From Chrysomallon squamiferum (taxonomy: Eukaryota; Mollusca; Gastropoda; Neomphalida; Peltospiridae): DNA of 42,500 nucleotides. The translations under genes and the position numbers were made by a program. This document shows positions 32,791-42,240 of this stretch, in pieces (the first letter of the stretch is position 1; each line of letters begins with the position of its first letter). The notes under the pieces were generated by a model. It saw only the letters and a program-made list of their open reading frames with translations. It had not been told where the DNA came from and searched no databases. Location: positions 13,539,017 to 13,581,516 of the forward strand of contig CM022675.1 in NCBI GenBank assembly GCA_012295275.1, given 5' to 3'.

Positions 32791-32896
32791 TGCCGCGAGG
32801 TTATACCGCGAGGTCAAGGTCATACCGCGAGGTCACACCGCGGAGAACCAACGAGATTCGAGATATCCACGGACACTTCGAGATATGCACGGACAG
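32791..32896 (+). promoter_or_regulatory. Nuclear-receptor half-site array plus 20-bp tandem duplication
   Basis: CCGCGAGGT recurs at 32793, 32806 and 32825. Within it, AGGTTA (32798), AGGTCA (32811), AGGTCA (32817) and AGGTCA (32830) lie head-to-tail with starts spaced 13, 6 and 13. TCAAGGTCA (32814-32822) is the extended half-site of FTZ-F1/NR5 and ERR receptors. Next to it, TTCGAGATATCCACGGACAC (32857-32876) is duplicated with two changes at 32877-32896. It could be a decayed minisatellite or a receptor-binding element. Confidence 0.4.
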
Positions 32897-33082
32897 AAAC
32901 TATGCAAAGCGTAAAGCTGGGGTTGCTGACTTTTTGGGGGTTTTATCTATGAGAACATCGTTGAAGCATGTTTGTTGTGGGTAGATAATATTCTAAAAAA
33001 GTGTCTGTACATGAAAAGATAAAGTGATATCGGTTATTTCGAGCATTTTGGGTATATGCAGATAAGTCATTGGTGTTGGTTA
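32897..33082. other. Unique spacer
   Basis: No recognised feature. Confidence 0.6.
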
Positions 33083-33088
33083 ATATTT

Positions 33089-33127
<39 letters not shown>

Positions 33128-33131
33128 TTTG
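33083..33131. repeat. (TTTA)n microsatellite
   Basis: About twelve perfect units. Confidence 0.97.
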
Positions 33132-33374
33132 GTTTGTTGGTTTCTTGGTTTCTTGTTGTTGTTGTTGATTTCTTTTCTTTTCTGGTGTTTTGTTTTGATA
33201 AATAAATAATCAGGCAAACAAACAAACGTAATTAATTAATTAATTAAGAAACAAGTGAATAAACAAACAAATATTTAAATCCAGCAAAACGTAGCAAGTT
33301 GATTTCATGACACGCTATAATATAATGTAATGAAATATATTTAGAATTAAAAAAAAAAAAAAAAAAAAAAAAAA
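33132..33374. other. AT-rich spacer ending in poly(A)
   Basis: ATTA/AATTAATT and AAAC words, then an A run at about 33350-33374. Confidence 0.7.
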
Positions 33375-33719
33375 TTCAAAAAAATATTCAAAAGTTAAAA
33401 ATCATATTATTCTATAGTCAGGGAAGCGAAAACAACTTCCTGTCAGATTCTGTTTTGTAATTCCTCCTCTCTGATGCGTCACAAATGAGACAAAATACAT
33501 CCCAGCGAATCATTTTTAAAAATCCATCATTTTCTAAACTCGAGTCAAGCTGGCAGCAAAACTTAATCCATGCGTGAACAGCGGTTTTATCCTGCGAAAT
33601 GAAATATTGGACAAACGCGCGAAGATGTGTGATCCGAGATGATGCCAACGTGATCTGCAAATACAATCTCGAGATTTTAAGTCGAAGGAAGAATTTTTTT
33701 TTTTTTTTTTTTTTTTTTT
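33375..33719. other. Balanced segment with a minus-strand open frame, bounded by poly(T)
   Basis: About 270 bp of non-repetitive DNA, open on the minus strand for roughly 90 codons upstream of a TGA at 33418-33420 (for example DNA for ASSRITHLRAFVQYFISQDK). The frame enters the T run (33691-33719) and GAA array upstream, so it has no credible start. Composition is protein-like but no motif is recognised. A short exon or a non-coding island are both possible. Confidence 0.2.
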
Positions 33720-33777
33720 GGACGATGTGATTTGAAATAGAAGTCTCTTTCTGAACACTAATCTTTCTGCGAAACCC

Positions 33778-33930
33778 GAAGAAGACGAAGAAGAAGAAAG
33801 AAGAAGAAGAAGAAGAAGAAAGAAGAAGAAGAAGAAGAAGAACGAAAAAAAGAAGAAGAGGAATGAAGAACAAGAAGATGATGATGATGGCAGTGATGAT
33901 GATGATGAAAGACGATATAAAAACGAAGAT
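33778..33930. repeat. (GAA)n then GAT triplets
   Basis: GAA triplets with AAAG interruptions (33778-33862), then GAT triplets to about 33935. Confidence 0.93.
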
Positions 33931-34056
33931 GATGATGATAATGGTCGTCATGATCATGACAGATATGATGGACATAAAAAAGAAGAAAAAAGAAGATTAA
34001 TACAATAATGTAGTTTATTGTTTATATTGAATATATGGCAATACAAATAAACATAA

Positions 34057-34087
<31 letters not shown>

Positions 34088-34360
34088 CAGTGATAATGAT
34101 GACACACAAACAGGACTGCGTAAAGAATAAGAAATTTTAAATCTTTCCGTCTCACTGTCTCGTTCTCGTTTTCTTTGTTTATCGATTTATCTATCTATCT
34201 TACTCTCTCTCACTTTTGCGTTCTCTCTTTCTATCACAATCATTTTTTTTTTAATATCCATCTACATCTCTCTATGTATCTTTCTACCTATCTGCTTCTG
34301 TCTGTCCATCTTCGTATGTCTTCCACTTTCTCTTAGACACGCACATACGCACTCACGTCT
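33931..34360. other. AT-rich spacer with TCTA/CTCT patches
   Basis: A run at 34058-34087, and TATC/TCTC-rich DNA at about 34175-34330. No gene recognised. Confidence 0.65.
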
Positions 34361-34720
34361 ACACGGTTCACTGGGTTCACGACTAATAAGCGCAGAACTG
34401 TCAGCTGACCAGTACCTATTAAAGAAACATGACTTTGTACTTGGTCAGCGACCGGACATTGTGACCCTCCCCCCACCCACGGCCATTTCTTCGTCACACG
34501 GGAGGGAGTCATTACCGGACAGAACTGACGCTTTCCTCTGAAGCCGGTTTTCCGCTCGTCCGGTCAGTGGCGGGTCACTCGGTTCTCGACGTCTGTTTAG
34601 GAAACCGCAGTTTAGAAGCGTAATAGGACTGGATATCAGTCTGATTAACGAAGATGTCCGAAACTGCTCTCGTGTTTTTCCGTACATTCAGTTCCGATGC
34701 GCGATGAATGACGTTTTAAG
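34361..34720. promoter_or_regulatory. GC-balanced island, candidate regulatory or promoter-like DNA
   Basis: A non-repetitive island with CCCTCCCCCCACCCACGGCC (about 34464-34483), CCGGT/ACCGG words and CGTCCGGTCAGTGGCGGGTC. An 80-codon ATG frame on the minus strand (34445-34687) has no recognisable motif. C-rich and CG-containing composition would suit a promoter-proximal region, but no start site can be argued. Confidence 0.3.
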
Positions 34721-34814
34721 AAATTGGATTTGGTTTCTTTACTGGTAAGGTGTAGTACTGACAAGACATTGTCGACGATAATGAATATCGCAATGATGTT
34801 GTTTAATGTGCTGG

Positions 34815-34816
<2 letters not shown>

Positions 34817-34854
<38 letters not shown>

Positions 34855-34855
34855 A
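34817..34855. repeat. (GAT)n microsatellite
   Basis: Twelve GAT triplets. Confidence 0.96.
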
Positions 34856-34934
34856 TTGCTAATATTACAAAAAAATACAACTAATGCATATACTAAGGCA
34901 CTACTGCAGTAAATACACAATCAATAGCAGAATC

Positions 34935-35265
34935 AATAGTAGTAGCACTAGTAAAAATTGTAGTAGTAGTAGTAGAAATAGTGATAGCGGCAGTAGTAGC
35001 AACAGAGTAGTAGTAGTAGTAGTAGCAGTGGCAGCTGCAGTTGTAGTAGTAATAGCAGTAGTAGTAGCAGCAGCAGTAGAAGTGGCAGTAGTAGTAGCAG
35101 TAGTAATAATAATAATAGTGGTACCAGTAGTAGTAGACGTAACAGCAGAAGTAATCGTAATGTTAGTAGTAGTTGTAATGGAAATAGTAGTAGTAGTTGC
35201 AGTTTCTGATGTTGTTGTTGTTGCTGCTGCTGAGTCTATGTTGCAAGTAGTAGTAGTAGTAGTAG
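34935..35265. repeat. Degenerate (AGT)n/(GCA)n trinucleotide array
   Basis: AGT triplets with GCA, GTA and AAT variants over about 300 bp, closing with a TTG/CTG patch and another AGT run. The 134-codon Val/Ala frame and its minus-strand counterpart are repeat-derived. Confidence 0.92.
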
Positions 35266-35279
35266 AATGCCTTCTGAAT

Positions 35280-35740
35280 GAACACTGACAATATACCCTA
35301 TTGTGACTCAGTTTCCCGGTATTAATGCTGATGACGTAATCATTACGTCACACTCACCCGCCTTCATTTGTTTTTGCACTATTCAGGACTGCGTTATCTA
35401 CACTTCATAGCAGAAATCCATTAAGCGAATCCCAGACGAGCTGTCCAAGTTACGTAACTTTAATTGACTTGCAAAAAGTCGAAAATAACCGAATAATCGA
35501 CTGGCTATGGGGAAATGGTTCTCTTTCACCTATTTTTTTTATTATTATTACTTTTTTTCCCCCACCGACTAATGGCAATTTTACATGATGTGTAATATCA
35601 ATGGTGTATTTCAGACATGAGTGCGCATGACAAGCGGGAGAAAGAAATTAGACTGCAGATGAGAAAAGTTTAGTGAAAGCGCAGACGCGAGCTTGCATTA
35701 CCGGATCTTAATGTTATTATAATGGTTGCCAGTTTTCGAT
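35280..35740. promoter_or_regulatory. Island with AP-1, ATF palindrome and PAR-bZIP sites
   Basis: TGACTCA (35304-35310) is a perfect AP-1 site. TGACGTAATCATTACGTCA (35332-35350) is a perfect 9-bp inverted repeat of CRE/ATF half-sites with a 1-nt centre. AAGTTACGTAACTT (35447-35460) is a perfect 14-bp palindrome holding GTTACGTAAC, the PAR-bZIP/NFIL3 consensus. Three distinct perfect bZIP elements within 160 bp in non-repetitive DNA make this one of the best-supported candidate cis-elements in the window. The right half (35520-35740) has T runs and unique DNA. Confidence 0.5.
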
Positions 35741-35742
35741 AT

Positions 35743-35745
<3 letters not shown>

Positions 35746-35788
<43 letters not shown>
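35746..35788. repeat. Poly(T), about 43 nt
   Basis: Uninterrupted T homopolymer, the longest in the window. A second T run lies at 35828-35848. Confidence 0.98.
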
Positions 35789-35789
<1 letters not shown>

Positions 35790-35960
35790 AGGCTCGTATT
35801 TTTCTATTTCCTGATCTATCTTTTTTCGATTATTTTTTTTTTTTTTTTCAGTCTTCTTAAAGTTGGTGCAAGACATAATATAAACACGACTAAAAATAAA
35901 AAAATTAAAGATAATGAGCTCCTTCTTCTCCTCCTTATCATTATTATTGTTGTTTTTTGT

Positions 35961-35991
35961 TATTATTCTTATTATTAGTATTATTATTATT

Positions 35992-36048
<57 letters not shown>

Positions 36049-36084
36049 AACTTTTTAAGTCAAAAAAAAAAAAAAAAAAAAAAA
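35961..36084. repeat. (TTA)n-(TTG)n microsatellite and poly(A)
   Basis: TTA triplets, about twenty TTG triplets (35993-36048), and an A run at 36062-36084. Confidence 0.97.
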
Positions 36085-36348
36085 GGAAAATAAAAATCTT
36101 TTCCTACGTCTGGATATTGGCAGAAGAGAGAAATAATCCAGACGACAGTGATTTCAGTGAAGTTTACATATCACCAGCTAAAACAGTAATTAAACAAACC
36201 TTTCACGTACTTCCATTAGCACGCTGAAACCCAAACCTTAGGTTATTATTCCGAGTTATTTCCCTTGTGGTAAGTCTTAGTCGTCCGAAGTCAATAAAGA
36301 GAACTCACGAATGTATCGCGTTACTAAGGACAGTTGACGTCACTGTTG

Positions 36349-36355
<7 letters not shown>
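36085..36355. other. Unique DNA with a CRE
   Basis: Mixed-composition segment with TGACGTCA at 36335-36342. No coding frame. Confidence 0.4.
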
Positions 36356-36381
<26 letters not shown>

Positions 36382-36470
36382 GAGCTTCTTAAAAAGATCA
36401 TATCGCCAATAATGATGTTGATAATAACGTGCATTTATTTATTTATTTATTTGATTATTTATTTATGTTT

Positions 36471-36505
<35 letters not shown>

Positions 36506-36510
36506 TTGAT

Positions 36511-36545
<35 letters not shown>

Positions 36546-36568
36546 GTTAGTTAGTTAGTTAGTTAGTT
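36356..36568. repeat. Poly(T), (TTTA)n and (TTAG)n
   Basis: T run (36356-36380), TTTA units (about 36432-36544) that change to six TTAG units (36544-36568). The last is not a telomeric repeat. Confidence 0.96.
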
Positions 36569-36614
36569 ATGCTTTGCTTTACGTTTTCATCGTCCGTCAT
36601 CATTATTATTAATA

Positions 36615-36780
36615 GCAGTATATCAAATAGCAATTGTAGTAGTAGCAGTGGTAGTAGTAGTAGTAGTAGTAACAACAGCAGTAGTATGGTGATAGAAGTA
36701 GTAATAGCAGCAGTAATTAATTATAACAGTAGTGTAGCAGTAGTAAAGGAAATAGTAATAGCAATAGTAGCAGACGTATT

Positions 36781-36811
<31 letters not shown>

Positions 36812-36831
36812 TAGTAGTAGTAGTAGTAGTA

Positions 36832-36865
<34 letters not shown>

Positions 36866-36866
36866 C

Positions 36867-36899
<33 letters not shown>

Positions 36900-36912
36900 G
36901 GTGGTAATAGTG

Positions 36913-36952
<40 letters not shown>

Positions 36953-36974
36953 CAGTAGTAGTAGTAGTAGTAGC

Positions 36975-37017
<43 letters not shown>

Positions 37018-37023
37018 ACAACA
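36615..37023. repeat. (AGT)n trinucleotide array, about 400 bp
   Basis: Degenerate AGT/CAG/AAT triplets (36615-36780), then a nearly pure AGT array with CAG, GGT and AAG interruptions (36781-37017). Poly-Val and poly-Leu/Thr/Tyr frames are repeat translations. Confidence 0.97.
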
Positions 37024-37436
37024 ATTACAAGAACACACCAAAAAGCAGAGAAACGTTTTAAATAAAAAAAAAAAAAATTAAAATTTCCGTCTATGTCGAA
37101 ACGCAATACGATGCCACGTTCAAATGCTTGCATAATTCATAATTTACAGCGCTGTTCGACTGAATATTTCTGTGCCGCGAAGATATAGAAAAAGATAAAA
37201 TTGCTCTACAGCAATCTCCAGAGATTGAAACATGACTTTTTCTCTACGCAGTAAGCCGCTCGCACGTTGTGACATTTCCGTGAAAAGCAGTCGCTGCAGA
37301 ACTCTCTACTTATCGTGTATCTGCTTTCCGGCTTTTCGAATAAGTTCCATGTTTATGCATGACGCTGATAACGAGGAGTTTCGTTACAAACAGACGCGTG
37401 GTAGGAACGGACGCCTCTGTAGAGCCGGGCTGTGTC
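37024..37436. other. Unique DNA leading into the 15-bp minisatellite
   Basis: A non-repetitive stretch with an ATG frame from 37232 whose first about 70 codons are not repeat. The rest of the frame is minisatellite. 37340-37440 shows diverged similarity to 37685-37765 (TTTTC-AA, TGCATGACG, TTACAAA, GAACATCG in the same order), so this flank was itself duplicated around the array. No protein family recognised. Confidence 0.35.
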
Positions 37437-37650
37437 GAACATCGATAAAACCGAACATCGCTGTATCGAGCATTGCTACGTCGAGCATCGGTATGTCGAA
37501 CATCGCTACATCGAACATCGAATAATATCGCTGTTCGCTATATTGAACATCGATACATCGAACATTATATATCGAACATCGAATAATATCGCGGTTCGTT
37601 ATATTGGACATCGATACATCGAACATCATACATCGAATATTGCTATACTG
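37437..37650. repeat. 15-bp minisatellite, unit like GAACATCGCTACATC, with 61-bp higher-order copy
   Basis: Units of 14-15 bp starting GAACATCG or GAGCATCG. A 61-bp block that includes GAATAATATCG (37513-37573) is followed directly by a second copy (37574-37634). The 15-bp period keeps frames open with a five-residue repeat, an artefact of period. Confidence 0.93.
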
Positions 37651-38282
37651 ATCATCGTGATATCAATCATCACTATATTTTCAAATATTTCACATTTTGT
37701 GCATGACGTTGAACAAGAAATAATTTTATTACAAAGTGACAACTGTAGAACAGAACTTTGTGGAACATCGCTCTATGGAACTCTGTTATGTCACCTAGCA
37801 CTGAGTTTTTGTGTTTTAAAATATTTCACAAATGCTAAAGAAGTATTTTCCTATTTTAAAAAAAAAAATTAAAAAAATAACACTTGGCGATCGTGCAAAT
37901 ATCTCTCGAAGAAAGCTATTCTTAAAACTGTTATTTCGGATACCATTTTTTCTTGAGCTCTGTTATGGTGAAAACTACTGTGAACATTTCTTGCTATTTA
38001 AAACCTCGCTAAACAGTTTTGTACTGAAGGCCGCCATTTTAAACTTTTCTATGTCGAATAATCCTGGTAGCAGTTTCTTCACTTTCGTTGGTAAATGTAA
38101 TTATAAGTTATAAATCACTAATTTTTTTAATGTCACTTTTTTTGTTTTGCTTTTGTTTGTGTTTTGATTAGTTTTGCTTTGGTTTGTTTTATTGTTTGTT
38201 CGTTTTTGTTTTTCTTTTATGTTTTTTTTTTCTTTCCTTTTACTCTTCTATTTTTTAAAATATTTAATTTAGTAAGTTTTTA

Positions 38283-38286
<4 letters not shown>
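37651..38286. other. Degenerate repeated flank and AT-rich DNA with a YY1-type site
   Basis: 37685-37765 repeats the left flank of the array. AAATATTTCACA recurs at 37683 and 37820, and CTCTGTTATG at 37780 and 37959. GGCCGCCATTTT (38029-38040) is a strong YY1/Pho match. The open frame at 37832-38113 is Lys/Phe-rich and unrecognised. Confidence 0.45.

Positions 38287-38345
<59 letters not shown>
38287..38345. repeat. (TTA)n microsatellite
   Basis: About nineteen TTA triplets. Confidence 0.97.
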
Positions 38346-38404
38346 GTTGGTTGTGTTGTTACTGTAATAGTACTAGTTGTAATAATGTATTCTTTTTAAT
38401 ATAT

Positions 38405-39182
38405 TTATATATCACTATCGTCATTATCGTCGCCATCATAATGATCATTTTAATCATCATCATTATCATAAACAAATAAATATTAATATTACGTTCATTA
38501 CAAAAAACTTTTACATGATTGTTATCGTCATCATCATTATACCTTTTAACGTTGTTGATGTGTTTTATGTTCGTTACAGAGTCGTCTTCGTCATCATCAT
38601 TATTATTCTCATAATAATCATCATCACTGTTATCATAATCATCATCATCATCATCATCATCATTATCATTGGTATAATCATCATCATCATTGTTATAATG
38701 ATTATCATCATCACTGTTATCATAATCACTATCATCATCATTATTATCATTGGTATAATCGTCATCATCATTGTTATAATGATTATCATCATCATCACTA
38801 TCATCATTATTATTATCATTGTTAGAGTCATCATCATCACTGTTATAATGATTATCATCAGTCATCATAATCACTATCATCATTATCATGATCATTATCA
38901 TTGGAATAATCATCATCATCATTGTTATAATGATTATCATCATCACTGTCATCATAATCACTATCATCATTATCATTGGGATAATCATCATCATCATTGT
39001 TATAATGTCATTATAATTATCATCATCACATTGTTATATTCATCATCATCATCATTGTTATAATGATTATCATCATCACTGTTATCATAATCACTATCAT
39101 CATCATTATTATCATTATTATAATCATCATCATCATTGTTATAATGATTATCATCATCACTGTCATCATAATCACAATCATC
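38405..39182. repeat. ATC/ATT array with 57-81 bp higher-order repeat
   Basis: ATC and ATT triplets with embedded TTGTTATAATGATTATCATC words at about 38690, 38771, 38922, 39055 and 39136, and related variants at 38840 and 38998. Intervals include 81 bp twice. The Ile/Met/Asp/His open frames on both strands are repeat-derived. Confidence 0.95.
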
Positions 39183-39620
39183 TGCACTTTATATCGCGAG
39201 AGAATCCACATTAATAAAATTTAATTGAAACGAGTAACCCCCCACCCCACCCGTGTTACACCCGTGTTAAATCAGTGAAATATCAGTGTTTGTACAAAAC
39301 AGCGACAGTTGACACGGAAGAGCAGAAAATAAAAATAATAATAAAAACAGATCAGCGACTTCACGTCGGGACGAGGTTTGTCACTTCACTGACGTCTGGT
39401 AATGAGAGTCTCGATTCCCAGTTCACTCGAGTTTACTCAGCAAAGTGTTTTTATTTTGCTCACTGACACACAGACGGACGCGGCTGTCACGTGAGGAATA
39501 AAGTGAAATAAACATTTTAATTAACAGACGAGACAGAACGAGTTTGACACGCGCGTGTCAACTGTCTGGCGGCTTTTTAATGTTATTTTGTGTTACGTTG
39601 TTAATTTGTGTTTTGTTTTG
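39183..39620. other. Unique DNA, no gene recognised
   Basis: 39240-39560 is balanced and CG-containing, with CCCCACCCCACCC at about 39239-39251 and GTCACGTGAG near 39486. No coding signal. Confidence 0.45.
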
Positions 39621-39623
39621 TTA

Positions 39624-39691
39624 TTCTATGCTATGCTATGCTTTGCTATGCTATGCTATGTTATGTTATGCTATGCTATTTTATGTTATTT
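39624..39691. repeat. (TATGC)n pentanucleotide microsatellite
   Basis: About thirteen ATGCT/ATGTT units with single-base variants. Confidence 0.94.
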
Positions 39692-39825
39692 ATTCTTTTC
39701 TAAATATAAATATATATATTTAGGATTTTAATGGATTAATGCTAAAATATAATTTAAAATTGAAAAACCAACGTTCGTTGAAAAACCATTGAGAGCAAAC
39801 TCAGGAATGGGAAATAAATGAAAAA

Positions 39826-39893
39826 GGGGCCCTCGAAAATATTGATTGTGTTACTTACTCGCCCGTTTCTAACGCTCTAACCCCTGAACCATA
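39826..39893 (-). tRNA. tRNA-like fossil or tRNA-derived SINE head
   Basis: On the minus strand TGGTTCAGGGG (39892 to 39882) matches the pol III A box (TRGYNNARNNG) at every fixed position, and GTTC/GAGC pair as a D stem around a tRNA-like loop. About 40 nt on, TTTTCGAGGGC partly matches the B box, and CCCCTTTTT (39832 to 39824) supplies a T-run terminator. The anticodon and T stems do not pair, so this is not a functional tRNA. A decayed tRNA pseudogene or SINE head fits best. Confidence 0.3.
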
Positions 39894-40310
39894 TTACGTC
39901 TTGCGTATGTGACTACGTCACTTAGAGTCAATCGCTGCTGTTATACCCAAAGACATTGCTCTCCATCCGACAGCCGTCAATAAACAAAAGACAATATCAA
40001 TGACTATTGATCCAGGACCGTAATAAATGTTACCAACGGCGCCGTAATGCCGTGCTCGCTGAACGGAACACGACGTCGTCGTTACGACTGAAAGAATAAA
40101 AAAATGGAATTACCATTACTACGCCGATCACGTCCGCTGTCCGTGTCGTGTTAACAGCGACGTCGACTCGTAAAACTCGCCAACCGTCGCCTTGTCTTCT
40201 GTTTCACTTCGTCAGATGACGTCACGGGTCACGTGACTGAAAACACGCCGGCCGTTTAGATAATGTGACGTTCGTGCTGGAAGCATTACGTAATGACATT
40301 CCTGAAATAA
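39894..40310. promoter_or_regulatory. CpG-containing island with CRE, CLEAR/E-box and bZIP palindrome; promoter-like
   Basis: Contains TGACTACGTCA (39910-39920), TGACGTCA (40217-40224), GTCACGTGAC (40228-40237, the CLEAR/MiT-TFE-type E-box) and CATTACGTAATG (40284-40295, 12-bp palindrome with TTACGTAA), plus many CG dinucleotides from 40030 to 40260. CRE and CACGTG elements a few bp apart are common in animal proximal promoters. No TATA box or open frame on either side identifies a transcript, so a distal enhancer is equally possible. Confidence 0.4.
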
Positions 40311-40399
40311 TAATTTTTATTTATCAAATTACGTTTAACTGTTATTGATACATAGATTTAAAATATATCTTCTCGTGTTGTTTCTGTTACTAGTGCTGT

Positions 40400-40985
40400 T
40401 TTACTACTTTCAGACTACCACTACTGTTTACTACTACTGCAACTGCTACTACTACTACTACTACTATTACAACTACTGCTAATTTGATTACTAGTTACAA
40501 TGAGCACCACTTTTATTATTACTACATTTAGTACAATTATTAATGCTAATATCTCCTATTATTACCATTACGATTACTACTGTTATTACTATAAATACAA
40601 TTATTATTATTATAGCTCCTAGTATTACTGCTGCTGCAACTACAACAACAACAGCTACAAATACTACTACTACTACATATACTCTATAATTACTGCTCCT
40701 GCTACCCCTAATATTATTACTACAGCTACTGGAACATGTACCACCTTCACTACTACTGCTGCTACTATCACTACTACATCCACAATAACTACAACAGCCT
40801 CTCCTACGACAATTATTATTTTTTTTATTATTATCATCATCATCATCATTATTATTATTATGATTATTATTATTATTATTGTTATTATACTACAACTTCT
40901 ACTACTTACATTACTGATACTACTGCTACTATATTACTACTACGACTACTACTACTACTACTACTACTACTACTGTATTGTTTCT
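40400..40985. repeat. Degenerate (ACT)n trinucleotide region
   Basis: ACT/ATT/ACC/GCT triplets, degenerate over nearly 600 bp, with purer ACT blocks at about 40448-40466 and 40940-40973 and ATC/ATT at about 40830-40880. Thr/Tyr/Leu frames are artefacts. Confidence 0.9.
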
Positions 40986-41164
40986 TTGATACAACGTGTG
41001 AGTGAGTGTCTGTTATTTTTAACATGTGTTGCATTGCGTATCAGAGTGTTTAGTGATATTTGTATTTATGTGTATGTGCGGATCTTGAAAATTGTATATA
41101 AATGTTTCGTATGTATAGGTATATATTAATAAATATCTGATTTTATGTGTGCGTATACATTTAC
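40986..41164. other. Unique spacer
   Basis: Mixed AT-rich DNA without recognised features. Confidence 0.6.
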
Positions 41165-41204
41165 ATACATACATATATATACATATATATGTATGAATGA
41201 ATGA

Positions 41205-41246
<42 letters not shown>

Positions 41247-41305
41247 GTGTGTGTGTGTGTGTGTATATATATATAAGTATGTATGTATGTGTAGGTGTGT
41301 GTTTG

Positions 41306-41351
<46 letters not shown>

Positions 41352-41425
41352 AATGTCTATATATAACTTACACGCTTTAATACACATAAAAGTGTATGTG
41401 TGTCTATATATATATATATATTGGC
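41165..41425. repeat. (AT)n-(GT)n-(TGTA)n-(AT)n compound microsatellite
   Basis: Two AT blocks (about 41208-41245 and 41307-41348) bracket GT and GTAT units. A last AT run is at 41405-41421. Confidence 0.97.
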
Positions 41426-41852
41426 GTCTATTTCATGCGTAATGTCTTAAAACGTTTTTATTACGAAAAGCACTATACACAGACAGTTTAACAAATGTGA
41501 AGTGGGCAGTGAGAGACGTCATAAAGCCAGTATTTGTTGATTGGCTTCAGTTCCTCTGATCTGTTTGACTGCTACTCTGAGTCTCGGAACATCGATAAAC
41601 TTTAATCAGCCTCGGAGAAGCGTAACGCGCAAGAAAAACCAGTCTAAGCAGTAAACACAGCGCTGATACTAATAACCGAAATTTTACAACTTTATCTCTT
41701 CTGATTAACTTTATTCTTCTGTCTTTTTCAGTTTGTCTTTCTGTACATCCACCCGTCTTGTCCTACATTTTTCTGTCTCTCTGTATATACGTGTTAACTT
41801 ACATTAGCTGCATTGTGTCTATGTGTAAGCCTGTGTTGTATGTGTGTCTGTA
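41426..41852. other. Balanced unique DNA, possible regulatory island
   Basis: 41500-41660 is non-repetitive with GAGACGTCATAAAG, TTGTTGATTGGCTTC and ACATCGATAAACTTTAATCA, again a mix of CG words and AT cores. The right part is TCTG/TGTG-rich. No coding frame. Confidence 0.35.
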
Positions 41853-41943
41853 GTTAATATTCTGTTGTCTGATGTACGTCTGATTAGACTCTGAACCTAG
41901 ACAATACTGTGCTGACATACACACTGGCACAAGAGAACAAAGT
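41853..41943 (-). mobile_element. SINE-like interspersed repeat, copy B
   Basis: About 90 bp homologous to 1114-1198 (shared order: AATATTCTG, GTACGTCTGA, TAGACT, TGAAC, ACACTGGC, ACAAAGT or AACAAAGT). It lacks the part that in copy A carries the B-box-like word. The match stops where a TATC patch begins (41946), suggesting truncation or replacement by simple-repeat growth. Orientation is assigned from copy A. Confidence 0.5.
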
Positions 41944-42240
41944 AACTATCTCTATCTATCGATGTATCTATCTATCTATGCATTCCCATCTATAAATTCA
42001 CACATTACACTTTTTAATCAACATGATTTCATTTTTATTTATCAATCCATCTTCCTTTTTATTATTTATCTTTATGTTTCGTCTTTTCTCTTTTTCTAGC
42101 TGTCTGTCTGTCTGTATGTAAAAAAAAAAAATTGTCTTTTATTTTCCTTTTCCTTTTATACACAAATTCTTTCACTTTTTTTTTTCTCTCCCTCTTCTTT
42201 TCTTTATTATTTTCTTTTTATTATTATTATTATTCATCTT
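41944..42240. repeat. TATC/TCTG patches and T-rich DNA
   Basis: TATC units (41946-41980), TCTG units (about 42101-42116), an A run at 42121-42130, and T/TTA-rich DNA to 42233. Confidence 0.8.

Noticed and set aside
34445-34687. 80-codon minus-strand ATG frame in the GC-balanced island
   Set aside because: No motif, no splice or polyadenylation context, and the composition follows the island. Treated as non-coding.
36544-36568. TTAG repeat as telomeric sequence
   Set aside because: Six TTAG units grow out of a TTTA microsatellite. It is neither TTAGGG nor TTAGG.
37232-37525. 97-codon ATG frame
   Set aside because: Its second part is the minisatellite. The first about 70 codons have no recognisable motif and the flank is itself a diverged duplication.
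37384-37872. Repeat-rich EHRYI-type frames on + and MFDVAM-type frames on - strand
   Set aside because: The 15-bp minisatellite keeps frames open on both strands; nothing favours either one.
38359-39211. 212-codon Asp/Asn/Met/Ile frame and its + strand partner
   Set aside because: Translation of the ATC/ATT array.
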